Made by a program: the position numbers and the translations under genes
In this document: piece after piece, positions 50,805 to 59,640 of the stretch
Layout: each line of letters starts with the position of its first letter
Position numbering within the stretch: the first letter of the stretch is position 1
Notes under the pieces: model-generated
What the model was told of the DNA's origin: nothing
Seen by the model: the letters and a program-made list of their open reading frames with translations, nothing else
Databases searched by the model: none
Source: UBA6115 sp040776985
Lineage (GTDB): Bacteria > Bacillota > Clostridia > Christensenellales > Aristaeellaceae
DNA: 64,000 nucleotides
Direction of reading: 5' to 3'
NCBI GenBank assembly: GCA_040776985.1
Contig: JAXGZL010000001.1
Span: 248,001-312,000, forward strand

Positions 50805-51353
50805 ATGAGCGGAAAAGAAGGCACGGTCAGAAGGCTGGCGGTCCCCCAGATGGCGCTGGCCGCCATGGTCACGGCGCTGATCGCCGTGGCCTCCCAGATT
50901 GCCATTCCCCTGCCCATGGTGCCCATCAACCTGGGCCTGCTGGCGATTTTCATCGCCGGCTTCACCCTGGAGCGCCGCTGGGCCATGGCCTCTGTGCTGC
51001 TGTTTTTGCTGATGGGCGCCATCGGCCTGCCGGTGTTCGCCGGCTTCAAGGGCGGCCCCCAGCACCTGGTGGGCAACACGGGGGGCTATCTGCTGGGCTA
51101 TCTGCTGTCCGTCGCCATTGTGGCGGGGCTGGCCCCCTGGGCTGACACCTTCATCAAGCGGGTGTTCATCTGCGCGCTGGCCGTGCTGGCCTGCTACACC
51201 ACCGGCACCCTGTGGCTGATGTGGCTGACCGGCCGTGCCCTGCCTGAGGTGCTGGGCTTTGCCGTCATCCCCTTCCTGCCGGGGGACGCGCTCAAGTGCA
51301 TTGCCGCCGCCATGCTGGCGCCGCGGCTGGCAGGCTTGTCAAGAGCCCGATAA
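50805..51353 (+). CDS. bioY: biotin transporter BioY
   Basis: Substrate-binding membrane subunit of biotin uptake. The 182-residue protein has six predicted helices and the BioY signatures VASQIAIPLPMVPINLGLLAI (about residues 28-48) and GPQHLVGNTGGYLLGY, then FLPGDALKCIAAAMLA near the end. It may work alone or with an ECF energy module encoded elsewhere. It starts five bases after the isomerase stop. Its last 15 bases overlap the end of birA on the other strand, so two biotin genes converge here. Confidence 0.93.
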   Translation: MSGKEGTVRRLAVPQMALAAMVTALIAVASQIAIPLPMVPINLGLLAIFIAGFTLERRWAMASVLLFLLMGAIGLPVFAGFKGGPQHLVGNTGGYLLGYLLSVAIVAGLAPWADTFIKRVFICALAVLACYTTGTLWLMWLTGRALPEVLGFAVIPFLPGDALKCIAAAMLAPRLAGLSRAR

Positions 51354-52085
51354 TTTCTCCGGCCGCACGCTGACATCCCCCGCGATCAGGCGGATCAGGC
51401 CCTGGCTGGTTTCCACCAGCAGCGCCCCTTCCCCGTCAATCTCCCTGGCCAGCCCCGTCATGGGCTGGCCTTCCTGTTCAAAGGCGACCTGTTGACGAAG
51501 GGTCAGGCAATGGGCCCGGTATTGGTCCAGGTGCCCGGGCACCCGGGGCAGCCCTTCCAGGATCCCGTCGATGATATAGGCCGCCAGCTCCTCCTTCTGG
51601 GGGGGCTTATTTTGTTCATACAGGGTGCCCGCCCCCGCCACCTGGGGCGCTTCCGGGCCCAGGTTGATGCCGATGCCGATCACCGCGCGGCTTAACAGGC
51701 CATCCACCATCACGCCTTCGGTCAGAATGCCGCCCACCTTCAGCCCTTTATAAAACAGGTCATTGACCCATTTGATCCGGATCTCCTGCCCGCTGGCCGC
51801 CTTGATGGCCTGAACGGCCGCCACGGCAGCCAGGGTGGTGAGCTGGCCGGGGTGCGCCCCGTCGCTGTCCACGATCAGGCTTAGGTAAAGCCCGCCAGGA
51901 GGGGACGCAAAGCTGCGCCCGCGGCGCCCCTTGCCCCCAGTCTGACTGTCCGCCAGCACGGCGGCTCCGTGCCGGGCCCCCGCCCTGGCCCACTGCTTGG
52001 CCAGGGTGTTGGTGGAGTCAAGGCTTGCAAAGCAACGCAGCTCCCGGGGTGTTTTCAGAAAGGACAAAATCAGTTCCTGGTTCAT
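51339..52085 (-). CDS. birA: biotin--[acetyl-CoA-carboxylase] ligase, no DNA-binding domain
   Basis: Activates biotin to biotinyl-AMP and attaches it to AccB. The 248-residue group I enzyme has the ligase core: SLDSTNTLAK near residue 22, the GGKGRRGRSF biotinyl-AMP loop near 51, and IKWVNDLFYKGLKVGGIL near 103. The N-terminal helix-turn-helix of repressor-type BirA is missing, so it cannot repress biotin genes itself. It sits at the end of the fatty-acid operon after degV with an ATGA overlap. Confidence 0.94.
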   Translation of the reverse strand: MNQELILSFLKTPRELRCFASLDSTNTLAKQWARAGARHGAAVLADSQTGGKGRRGRSFASPPGGLYLSLIVDSDGAHPGQLTTLAAVAAVQAIKAASGQEIRIKWVNDLFYKGLKVGGILTEGVMVDGLLSRAVIGIGINLGPEAPQVAGAGTLYEQNKPPQKEELAAYIIDGILEGLPRVPGHLDQYRAHCLTLRQQVAFEQEGQPMTGLAREIDGEGALLVETSQGLIRLIAGDVSVRPEKLSGS

Positions 52086-52897
52086 GCTTCCGGCGCCATC
52101 CAGGCCACAGACAAAATGGGCACCCCCAAATGGATGGCCAGCACCTTGCCGATTTTCCGCAGGCTCACCTTTTTCCCCTGGGCCCGCAGGCGCTCCGCCA
52201 GGGAGCTGGCGCTGTCCTCGTCCGCGCAGTGCTGGACGATCACCTCCTGGGGGTTGCCGGTCAGGCTCAGCGCCATCAGCCGCTGCACATCCTGGCTGCC
52301 CCGGGCCAGGGAATGGCTGACCACGCTGCCGTCAGACAGGGTCAGCAGGGGCCTCAGGTTCAGCAGGGTGGAGACGGAGGAGCGCACATAGCCCAGCCGC
52401 CCGCTGCGGCGCAGGGGGTCCATGTCCTGAATCGTAAAGATGGTGTGGCTGCGCCCCCGCATCTGTTTCAATGCCTCAAAGCACTCCATCAGCCCCATGC
52501 CCTGATCCAGCATCTCCCGGGCGGCCCTGAGCAGCAGGTATTGGGCGCCGGCTGTTGTCCTTGAGTCAATCACCTGAATGCACTCCCCGGTGTCCTCCGC
52601 TGCCTTCAGGGCATTGGCAAAGGTACCGCTGAGCCGGGAAGAAATGGTGATGCAAAGGGCCTGATGCCCCTGGGCCTTCAGCCGGGTGAACAGGTCCAGA
52701 AAAGCCATTCCCGGTGCCTGGGCAGTGGAATAGCCTGCCAGCTCCTGGCTGGATTCCGGCTGCCAGTCCTCCACAAAGCCCTCCTGGAAGGCCTCTTTGC
52801 CCTCCCTGATATAGGCCATGGGCACCACCAGGGCCTTCAGCTGGCTGGCCTCCTGACGGGTCAGGTAGGCGGTTGAATCGGTGACCAGATAGATCAC
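52082..52897 (-). CDS. DegV family fatty-acid-binding protein
   Basis: A 271-residue protein of the DegV (FakB) family, which holds a fatty acid while the kinase FakA phosphorylates it. It begins YLVTDSTAYLTRQEA, and has SSRLSGTFANALKAAE near residue 85, VIDSRTTAGAQ near 105 and MRGRSHTIFTIQDMDPLRRSGRLGY (about 150-175), all typical. Placement within the fatty-acid synthesis operon, between accA and birA, supports the lipid role. No fakA is in the window. Confidence 0.9.
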   Translation of the reverse strand: MIYLVTDSTAYLTRQEASQLKALVVPMAYIREGKEAFQEGFVEDWQPESSQELAGYSTAQAPGMAFLDLFTRLKAQGHQALCITISSRLSGTFANALKAAEDTGECIQVIDSRTTAGAQYLLLRAAREMLDQGMGLMECFEALKQMRGRSHTIFTIQDMDPLRRSGRLGYVRSSVSTLLNLRPLLTLSDGSVVSHSLARGSQDVQRLMALSLTGNPQEVIVQHCADEDSASSLAERLRAQGKKVSLRKIGKVLAIHLGVPILSVAWMAPEA

Positions 52898-53673
52898 GCC
52901 CAGTCTCCCCCCAATCTGCGGAAGCGGGCATACCGCTCCTGCCGGATTTGTTCTCCTGTCATGCCCTGGTACTGGTCCAGCGCCTCCTGGAAGGCATCCC
53001 TGACCCCGGGCAAGGCCGCCTCAAAGCCGTCCCCCTCCGGGATGATGCCCTCCACCACGCCGAAATTCAGCATGTCCTGGGCGCTTAGCTTCAGCGCCTC
53101 GCTGGCCTCCACCACCTTGCCGGCATCCTTGTAGATAATGCTGGCCGCCCCTTCAGGGGAAAGCACGGAATAGATGGCGTTTTCCAGCATCCACACCCGG
53201 CTGGCTGCCGCCAGGGCCAGGGCGCCGCCGCTGCCCCCCTCGCCGATGATCACGGAGAGCACCGGCACCTTCATCCCCATCATCTCCCACAGGTTTTCCG
53301 CTATCGCCTGGCCCTGCCCCCGTTCCTCGGCGCCAATGCCGCAGGCGGCGCCGGCGGTGTCAATAAAGCAGAGCACAGGCCGTCCAAACTTCTCCGCTTG
53401 GCGCAGGTGCCACAGGCTTTTCCGGTAGCCCTCCGGCTGGGAGGAGCCAAAGTTGCGGCGCAGGCGGTCCGGCGTGTCCGTGCCCTTTTCCAGGCCCAGC
53501 ACCGTCACGCAGCGTTCCCCGAAATAGCCCAGCCCCGCCACCACCGCAGGGTCATCCGCGTAGCGGCGGTCGCCGTGCAGCTCCACAAAGTCAGTGATCA
53601 TGTAATCAATATAGTTGAGGGCATCCGGCCGCAGGTTGTTCCTGGCCGCCAGCACGCGTTTATAGGCGCTCAC
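52894..53673 (-). CDS. accA: acetyl-CoA carboxylase carboxyltransferase alpha subunit
   Basis: With AccD, moves the carboxyl group from carboxybiotin to acetyl-CoA, forming malonyl-CoA. The 259-residue protein belongs to the short AccA group; FVELHGDRRYADDPAVVAGLG, GFRKPEGYRK-like SSQPEGYRKSLWHL and SVIIGEGGSGGALALAAA are landmarks. It overlaps accD by 14 bases and degV by four. Confidence 0.95.
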   Translation of the reverse strand: MSAYKRVLAARNNLRPDALNYIDYMITDFVELHGDRRYADDPAVVAGLGYFGERCVTVLGLEKGTDTPDRLRRNFGSSQPEGYRKSLWHLRQAEKFGRPVLCFIDTAGAACGIGAEERGQGQAIAENLWEMMGMKVPVLSVIIGEGGSGGALALAAASRVWMLENAIYSVLSPEGAASIIYKDAGKVVEASEALKLSAQDMLNFGVVEGIIPEGDGFEAALPGVRDAFQEALDQYQGMTGEQIRQERYARFRRLGGDWA

Positions 53674-54517
53674 GCTTGCCTCCTGAATGCATTTTTAGAA
53701 GCATCCCAATCAGCTCCCTTTGTTCCGGGCGCTTGCACAGCCTTCCCACAAAGCCCTTGTCCAGCTGAAACTCCGCCCGCTGGAAGCCCTGGGGCAGCTT
53801 CTGCCGGGTGGTCTGCTCGATCACCCGGGGGCCGGCAAAGCCGATCAGGGCGCCCGGCTCCGCCAGGATGATGTCCGCCTGCATGGCAAAGCTGGCCGCC
53901 ACGCCCCCGGTGGTGGCGTCACACAAAAGGGCGATGTATAAAAGCCCCGCGTCCGCGTGCTGCCTGACTGCGCCCGACACCTTGGCCATCTGCATCAGGC
54001 TCAGGATCCCCTCCTGCACCCGGGCGCCGCCTGACACCGTCACCCCCACCACCGGCAGACGCTTTGCCAGGGCCTGCTCAAACAGGCGGGTCAGCTTTTC
54101 CCCCACCGCGGCGCCCATGGAGCCCATCATGAAGCGGTGCTCGGAGGCAAAAAAGGCGCAGGGCTGCCCCAGAATGCTGCCAAAGCCGGTGACCACCGCC
54201 TCCTTCTCCCCGCTTTGCTCCCTGGCCTGGGTCAGCTTGTCCTGATAGCCGGGGAACTGCAGGGGATCCCGGGAGACGATGCGCGCGCTGATCTCCTTGA
54301 AGCTGCCCTCGTCCAGCAGGCAGGCAATGCGCTGGCGGGCGGTCATTTTGTAGTGATGCCCGCAGCGGGAGCACAGCATCAGGCTGCCCTCCAGCTCGCT
54401 CAGCTCCTGCTTGTTGCGGCAGGCAGGGCATTCCAGCACCTGAACCTTCTTTTCCGCCTTTTGTTCCTGGCCCTCCAGGCGCAGGGCAGGCTTTCTGAAC
54501 AGGGATTTTCTGATCAT
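53660..54517 (-). CDS. accD: acetyl-CoA carboxylase carboxyltransferase beta subunit
   Basis: Partner of AccA. The 285-residue protein has the N-terminal zinc ribbon CPAC...CSRC at about residues 34-56, then the crotonase-like fold with FFASEHRFMMGSMGAAVGEKL and VSGGARVQEGILSLMQMAK. Overlaps accC by four bases and accA by 14. Confidence 0.95.
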   Translation of the reverse strand: MIRKSLFRKPALRLEGQEQKAEKKVQVLECPACRNKQELSELEGSLMLCSRCGHHYKMTARQRIACLLDEGSFKEISARIVSRDPLQFPGYQDKLTQAREQSGEKEAVVTGFGSILGQPCAFFASEHRFMMGSMGAAVGEKLTRLFEQALAKRLPVVGVTVSGGARVQEGILSLMQMAKVSGAVRQHADAGLLYIALLCDATTGGVAASFAMQADIILAEPGALIGFAGPRVIEQTTRQKLPQGFQRAEFQLDKGFVGRLCKRPEQRELIGMLLKMHSGGKRERL

Positions 54518-55857
54518 GGCTGCGTCCCCCGCTGGCTCAGGTAGCTGGTGGTGTAGCTGCCGTTTTCAAAGGCCTCGTCGGCCATCAGCTCCGTCTGGAA
54601 GTGCCCCGTGTGGTCCACGCCCTCAATCACCGTTTCGCACAGCGCCGCCAGCATTTTCCGGATCGCTTCCTGCCGGGTGGGCGCGTACACAATGAGCTTG
54701 GCGATCAAGCTGTCATAGTGCAGGGGCAGCTGATAGCCCTGGTACAGCGCGGTGTCAAACCGCACCCAGGGGCCGCCCGGGATGTGCAGGATCTGGATGG
54801 TGCCGCCGGAGGGCATGAAGTCCCGGGCCGGGTCCTCCGCGTTGATGCGGCACTCTATGGCATGCCCCCGGGTTTCAATGTCCTTCTGCCGGAAGGGCAG
54901 GGCAATCCCCGCCGCGGTCCGGATCTGCCACTTCACCAGGTCAATGCCTGAGACCAGCTCCGTCACCGGGTGCTCCACCTGAAGGCGGGTGTTCATCTCC
55001 ATGAAATAGAAGTTGCCCTCCTGGTCCATCAGGAACTCCAGGGTGCCCACTCCCTCATAGGCGATAGCCCGCACCGCCTGGCGCGCAAAGCGGATCAGCC
55101 GGGCGCGCTGCTGGGGGCTGATCAGGGCGCAGGGGCTTTCCTCCAGGATCTTCTGGTGCTTCCTTTGCATGGAGCAGTCCCGCTCGGCAAAGCAGACCAC
55201 ATTGCCCTTGCTGTCCGCCAGCACCTGCACCTCGATGTGCTTGACATCCGTCAGCAGCTTTTCCATGTACAGCGCCGGGTCAGAAAAGTTGCTCTTGGCC
55301 TCATAGGAGGCGGTGGTATAGGCATGGTCCAGCTCTTCCAGGCTGTTCACCCGCCGGATACCCCGGCCGCCCCCGCCGCTTCTGGCCTTGATCAGAAGGG
55401 GAAACCCCATCTCCACCGCGGCCTTCTGGGCATCCGCCAGGTCCCTGATGTCCTCTTTCCCCGGGATCACCGGCACCCCGGCAGAGGCCATGGTACGCTT
55501 GGCCTCGTCCTTGTTCCCCATCCGGCGGATCACCTCCGACTCAGGGCCGATGAACTTCAGCCCGTTTTCTGCGCACAGCGCCGAAAAATCCGGGTTTTCA
55601 GACAGAAAGCCATAGCCGGGATGCACCGCCTTGCAGCCGGTGTTCAGCGCCGCTGACAGCAGGGCCTCCTGGTTCAGATAGGAAAGGGCAGAGGGCGCCG
55701 GCCCCACGCAGATGCTCTCATCCGCCAGGGAGACATGCAGCGCTTCCCGGTCCGCCTCGGAGTACACCGCCACGGTCTCAATGCCCATCTCCTTGCAGGC
55801 ACGGATCACCCGCACGGCGATCTCCCCCCGGTTGGCGATCAGGATCTTTGAAAACAT
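54514..55857 (-). CDS. accC: acetyl-CoA carboxylase biotin carboxylase subunit
   Basis: Carboxylates the biotin on AccB using ATP and bicarbonate. The 447-residue ATP-grasp enzyme begins FSKILIANRGEIAVRVIRA, and has the glycine loop KARSGGGGRGIRRV near residue 160, FMEMNTRLQVEHPVTE near 287 and GHAIECRINAEDP near 327. Three bases separate it from fabZ, and it overlaps accD by four. Confidence 0.97.
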   Translation of the reverse strand: MFSKILIANRGEIAVRVIRACKEMGIETVAVYSEADREALHVSLADESICVGPAPSALSYLNQEALLSAALNTGCKAVHPGYGFLSENPDFSALCAENGLKFIGPESEVIRRMGNKDEAKRTMASAGVPVIPGKEDIRDLADAQKAAVEMGFPLLIKARSGGGGRGIRRVNSLEELDHAYTTASYEAKSNFSDPALYMEKLLTDVKHIEVQVLADSKGNVVCFAERDCSMQRKHQKILEESPCALISPQQRARLIRFARQAVRAIAYEGVGTLEFLMDQEGNFYFMEMNTRLQVEHPVTELVSGIDLVKWQIRTAAGIALPFRQKDIETRGHAIECRINAEDPARDFMPSGGTIQILHIPGGPWVRFDTALYQGYQLPLHYDSLIAKLIVYAPTRQEAIRKMLAALCETVIEGVDHTGHFQTELMADEAFENGSYTTSYLSQRGTQP

Positions 55858-55860
55858 GGC

Positions 55861-56286
55861 TTATGGCCTGCTTTCGCTGAGCATCATCAGAAAGCTGCCC
55901 TCAGCGCACAGCTCGCCCGCCACCCAGGCCTCCCCGCTGACTTTCATCAGCAGGCCCGCCTTGCGCACCAGTTTGCACCGGGTTTCCACCAGGTCGCCCG
56001 GGCGCACCATGCGGCGGAAACGCACGTTTTCCATTCCGGTAAAAAAGGGCAGCAGCCCCTCCTGCAGCTTGTCCTTCACCAGAAGGCCTGCCGACTGGGC
56101 CATGATCTCGCACAGCACCACGCCGGGCACCACCGGGAATCCCGGGAAGTGCCCCTGCAGGAAAAACTCGTCCCCCCGCACCTGATAGCTGCCCTGAACG
56201 GTGCCCTCCTCATCCTGGCAGACGCTTTCCACCAGCAGCATGGGGGCCCGATGGGGCAGAAAGGTTTTGATCTCGTCTTGCTTCAT
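55861..56286 (-). CDS. fabZ: 3-hydroxyacyl-ACP dehydratase FabZ
   Basis: Removes water from 3-hydroxyacyl-ACP in the elongation cycle. The 141-residue hot-dog protein starts LPHRAPMLLVE and has the catalytic histidine in FLQGHFPGFPVVPGVVLCEIMAQ (about residues 42-64). Normal place between accB and accC. Confidence 0.95.
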   Translation of the reverse strand: MKQDEIKTFLPHRAPMLLVESVCQDEEGTVQGSYQVRGDEFFLQGHFPGFPVVPGVVLCEIMAQSAGLLVKDKLQEGLLPFFTGMENVRFRRMVRPGDLVETRCKLVRKAGLLMKVSGEAWVAGELCAEGSFLMMLSESRP

Positions 56287-56293
56287 CTCGTCC

Positions 56294-56734
56294 TCAACAC
56301 AGTTTGATCAGGGTCTGGCCAAACTCCACCACGCTGCCGTTTTTAAGGCAGACATCCGCCACCTGGCCGTCCTGGGGGGCCGTCACCTCGGTCACCTGCT
56401 TCATCACCTCAATCAGGCAGAGCACATCCCCCTTCTTCACCCGGTCCCCCACCTGGACAAAGGGCTTGCCGCCCGGCTCCGGCGCCTCATAGAAGACGCC
56501 CACCACCGGGGACTTCACCTCGATGATGCGGTTGAAGTCCGGCCCCTCGTCCTGGGAGGGCAGGGGAGGCAGCGGCAGGGATGGCCGCTGGTCTGCCGGT
56601 GAGAGGTCAGCAGACCGCGGCGTTCTTTCCCCCCGCCGCAGGCGGATGCGCTCCTCCCCGGAGGAGATGTCAAGGCTGGTCAGGCTGCTGTTTTCAAACA
56701 GCTGGAGAATCTCTTTCAGCTGTTCCAGGTTCAT
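56294..56734 (-). CDS. accB: acetyl-CoA carboxylase biotin carboxyl carrier protein
   Basis: Carries biotin between AccC and AccAD. The 146-residue protein has an N-terminal dimerisation part, a proline-rich linker (PSLPLPPLPSQDEG), and the biotinyl domain. The acceptor lysine lies in LIEVMKQVTEVTAP near residue 112; most relatives have EAMK-M-NEI here, so the motif is unusual but keeps Met-Lys. Four-base overlap with fabF. Confidence 0.93.
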   Translation of the reverse strand: MNLEQLKEILQLFENSSLTSLDISSGEERIRLRRGERTPRSADLSPADQRPSLPLPPLPSQDEGPDFNRIIEVKSPVVGVFYEAPEPGGKPFVQVGDRVKKGDVLCLIEVMKQVTEVTAPQDGQVADVCLKNGSVVEFGQTLIKLC

Positions 56735-57966
56735 GGGGCGCTCCTCACGGCCAGCACCCCGTTGTGCCCGCCAAAGCCTAATGAGATGGACAGCCCCAGG
56801 TCCCGCTGATCCTGCCTGGCGGCCTTTGGCACATAGTCCAGGTCACATTCAGGGTCAGGCGCGTCAAGGGGGATGGTGGGGGGCAGCAGGCCCTCCTTCA
56901 AGGCCAGCAGGGTGGCGATCAGCTCTGCCCCGCCTGCCGCGCCCAGCATGTGGCCGGTGGCGCCCTTGATGGAGGAAATGGCGGCCATCCTGGCCCGCTC
57001 CTCACCCAGCGCGTTTTTGATGGCCTGGGTCTCCGTCTTGTCATTCAAGGGGGTTCCCGTGCCGTGGGCGTTGATGTAAAGGCGCTCGGCGCCAGTGTCC
57101 CCGGCTTCCTTCAGCGCCAGGAGGATGGCCCGCCTGGCCCCGTCCCCTTCCGGCTGGGGGGCGGTGATGTGGAAGGCGTCACAGGTGGCACCATAGCCCA
57201 CCAGTTCGCCCAGAACCTCTGCGCCCCGGGCCAAAGCATGCTCCCAGTTTTCCAGCACCAGCACCGCGGCCCCTTCCCCCAGCACAAAGCCCTTGCGCCG
57301 CGCGTCAAAGGGAAGGCTGGATGCCAGCGGCTCATTGGCCTCTGACAGGGCCATGCAGCTGGTGAAGCCGGCGATGGCGATGGGCGTTACCGAGGCCTCG
57401 CTGCCCCCGGTGATCACCGCGTCCAGGTATCCGTGGCGGATCAGCCGGTAGGCCTCCCCCACTGAATGGGTGGAGGTGGCGCAGGCGGTGATCACCGGCA
57501 CGCATTCCCCTTCCGCTTTGTAGCGGATGGCCACATTGCCGGCCGCCATGTTGCCGATCATGGTGGGGATGCACAGGGGGGACACCCTGCCAGGCCCCCT
57601 TGTCAGCAGTTTTTCCGATTCCTTGAACATGGTCTCAATACCGCCGATGCCGCTGGAGATGTTGACCCCAAGGCGCTCCGGCGCCACCCTGCCCTCCAGG
57701 CCTGACTGCGCCATCGCCTGATGGGCCGCTGCCATGGCATACTGGGTGAACAGGTCCATGCGCCTGGCGTCCCCCGCTTCCATGCCAAACTGCACCGGGT
57801 CAAAGCCCCTGACCTCCGCCGCGATATGCACCTTGAAGCCCGTGGTGTCAAAGCGGGTGATGGGGCCGATGCCGCATTCCCCGCGGGTCAGCGCCTGCCA
57901 GAAGCTGTTGATGTCATTCCCCAGGGGGGAGATGATGCCCATCCCTGTCACTGCTACACGATTCAT
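56731..57966 (-). CDS. fabF: 3-oxoacyl-ACP synthase II
   Basis: Elongates acyl-ACP by condensing with malonyl-ACP. The 411-residue thiolase-fold enzyme has the catalytic cysteine in VITACATSTHSVGEAY near residue 164 and the two histidines in YINAHGTGTPLND and IKGATGHMLGAAGG. Only one KS II gene is in the cluster; no fabB is seen. It lies 10 bases after fabG. Confidence 0.96.
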   Translation of the reverse strand: MNRVAVTGMGIISPLGNDINSFWQALTRGECGIGPITRFDTTGFKVHIAAEVRGFDPVQFGMEAGDARRMDLFTQYAMAAAHQAMAQSGLEGRVAPERLGVNISSGIGGIETMFKESEKLLTRGPGRVSPLCIPTMIGNMAAGNVAIRYKAEGECVPVITACATSTHSVGEAYRLIRHGYLDAVITGGSEASVTPIAIAGFTSCMALSEANEPLASSLPFDARRKGFVLGEGAAVLVLENWEHALARGAEVLGELVGYGATCDAFHITAPQPEGDGARRAILLALKEAGDTGAERLYINAHGTGTPLNDKTETQAIKNALGEERARMAAISSIKGATGHMLGAAGGAELIATLLALKEGLLPPTIPLDAPDPECDLDYVPKAARQDQRDLGLSISLGFGGHNGVLAVRSAP

Positions 57967-57976
57967 GGTTTTTCCC

Positions 57977-58717
57977 TCACATATACATGCCGCCGTCCAC
58001 CTGCAGGACGCAGCCGGTCACATAGTCTGCCCCGGTTGAGCACAGATAGCCCACCGCCTTGGCCACTTCCTCCGCCCGGCCCATTCTGCCCATGGGGACA
58101 GCGGCCAGGGCCTGCTTCAGCGTGGCTTCCGGCATCTCCCGGGTCATGTCGGTGTCAATAAAGCCGGGGGCCACCACATTGGCGGTCACCCCCCGCCCGG
58201 CCAGTTCCCGGGCGATGGTCTTGGTCAGGCCCACCAGGCCCGCCTTGGCGGAGGAATAGTTGGCCTGGCCCGGGTTTCCCATGAGGCCGGAGACCGAGCC
58301 GATGTTCACCACCCGGCCCCAGCCCGCCTTCATCAGGTCCCGGTAGCAGGCCTGGATGGTGTGGAAACAGCCGGCCAGGTTCACCTGCAGCACCTTCATA
58401 TAGTCCTCCCCGCTCATCCTGAGGGTGAGGCCGTCTCGGGTGATGCCGGCGTTGTTGATCAGGATGCTGACAGGGCCAAAGGTCTCCCGCGCCTGGTTGA
58501 CCGCGGCCTTCACCGCCGCCTCGTCCCCCACGTCACAGCGGATGGCCTGGGCTTTGACCCCCTTGTCCAGAAGCATCCGCACCGTTTCCTCCGCCGTCTC
58601 CGCCCTGCCCGCGTAAAGAAGGGTGATCCGATCAGCGATTTGGGCCATTTCCAGGGCGATGGCCCGGCCGATGCCCCGGGTGCCCCCGGTGATCAGCGCT
58701 GTTTTTCCCGTTTCCAT
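57977..58717 (-). CDS. fabG: 3-oxoacyl-ACP reductase
   Basis: Reduces 3-ketoacyl-ACP with NADPH. The 246-residue short-chain dehydrogenase has the cofactor loop ITGGTRGIGRAIA near residue 10, NNAG, and the catalytic Ser-Tyr-Lys in NIGSVSGLMGN and ANYSSAKAG. Start and fabD stop overlap by one base (TGATG). Confidence 0.96.
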   Translation of the reverse strand: METGKTALITGGTRGIGRAIALEMAQIADRITLLYAGRAETAEETVRMLLDKGVKAQAIRCDVGDEAAVKAAVNQARETFGPVSILINNAGITRDGLTLRMSGEDYMKVLQVNLAGCFHTIQACYRDLMKAGWGRVVNIGSVSGLMGNPGQANYSSAKAGLVGLTKTIARELAGRGVTANVVAPGFIDTDMTREMPEATLKQALAAVPMGRMGRAEEVAKAVGYLCSTGADYVTGCVLQVDGGMYM

Positions 58718-59640
58718 CAGGCTGTCTCCTTTAACTGCCTGGCGGCGTTTTCCAGGCCTTCCAGGTCCTCTGCCTGAAGCGTGGTGGCCTCCGGCAGGAT
58801 TTTTTTGATCAGGCCGGACAGCACCTTGCCGGGGCCCAGCTCCAAAAAGGTGTCAAAGCCCTGCTGCGCCAGGTGTCTGACGCTGTCCACCCACTGCACG
58901 GGGGAGGACAGCTGCCGGGCCAGCCAATCCCTGGCGCTGCCCGCCTGATAGGACCGGGCCGTCAGGTTGCTGATCACCGGGACAGACGGATTTCTGATAT
59001 CCTCTTCCTCCAGCAGAGCGGCCATCCTGTCACTGGCTGGCGCCATCAGGGGGGAATGGAAGGCGCCGGCCACCTGCAGCCGCATCATCCGCCCGCCCAT
59101 CTCCCGGACATGGGCCTCAAACAGGGCCAGGCCGGGCAGACTGCCCGCCACCACTGTTTGTCCCGGGGCGTTGAAGTTGACCGCCCAGACATCCGGCTGG
59201 CTTTCCGCAAGCCTTCTGACCTCCGCGTCATCCAGCCGCAGCACCGCCGCCATGCTGCCCGGCGATTCCTCCGCCAGGGCCTGCATGAGGGAACCCCGCC
59301 GCTTCACCAGGGCAAAGCCCTGCTCAAATCCCACCATGCCGCCAGCCTGGCAGGCAGACCATTCCCCCAGGGAAAAGCCGGCCAAGGCTTCCGGGGCAAG
59401 CCCCATTTCAAAGGCGCTTTGCACCAGGGCGGTTTCCTGCATGTACAGCGCCGGCTGGGCCCAGTCCGTCCTGGTCAGGGTTTCCATGGGCCCCCTGAAA
59501 CAAACCTCAAGCAGGCCCGGCATCATCGCCTCCGCCTGGTCCATCATCCGCCTGGCGGTGGGGGAGGCCCTGTACAGGCCTTCCCCCATGCCAGGCTGCT
59601 GCGCCCCCTGCCCGGGGAATACAAAGGCTAACTTGCCCAT
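58717..59640 (-). CDS. fabD: malonyl-CoA-ACP transacylase
   Basis: Transfers malonyl from CoA to ACP. The 307-residue protein begins GKLAFVFPGQGAQQPGMGEG, carries the nucleophile in GFSLGEWSACQAG near residue 90, and has VAGAFHSPLM with the catalytic histidine near 198. The start at 59640 is inside the end of fabK (13-base overlap); the longer ORF upstream overlaps fabK extensively and is rejected. Confidence 0.95.
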   Translation of the reverse strand: MGKLAFVFPGQGAQQPGMGEGLYRASPTARRMMDQAEAMMPGLLEVCFRGPMETLTRTDWAQPALYMQETALVQSAFEMGLAPEALAGFSLGEWSACQAGGMVGFEQGFALVKRRGSLMQALAEESPGSMAAVLRLDDAEVRRLAESQPDVWAVNFNAPGQTVVAGSLPGLALFEAHVREMGGRMMRLQVAGAFHSPLMAPASDRMAALLEEEDIRNPSVPVISNLTARSYQAGSARDWLARQLSSPVQWVDSVRHLAQQGFDTFLELGPGKVLSGLIKKILPEATTLQAEDLEGLENAARQLKETA

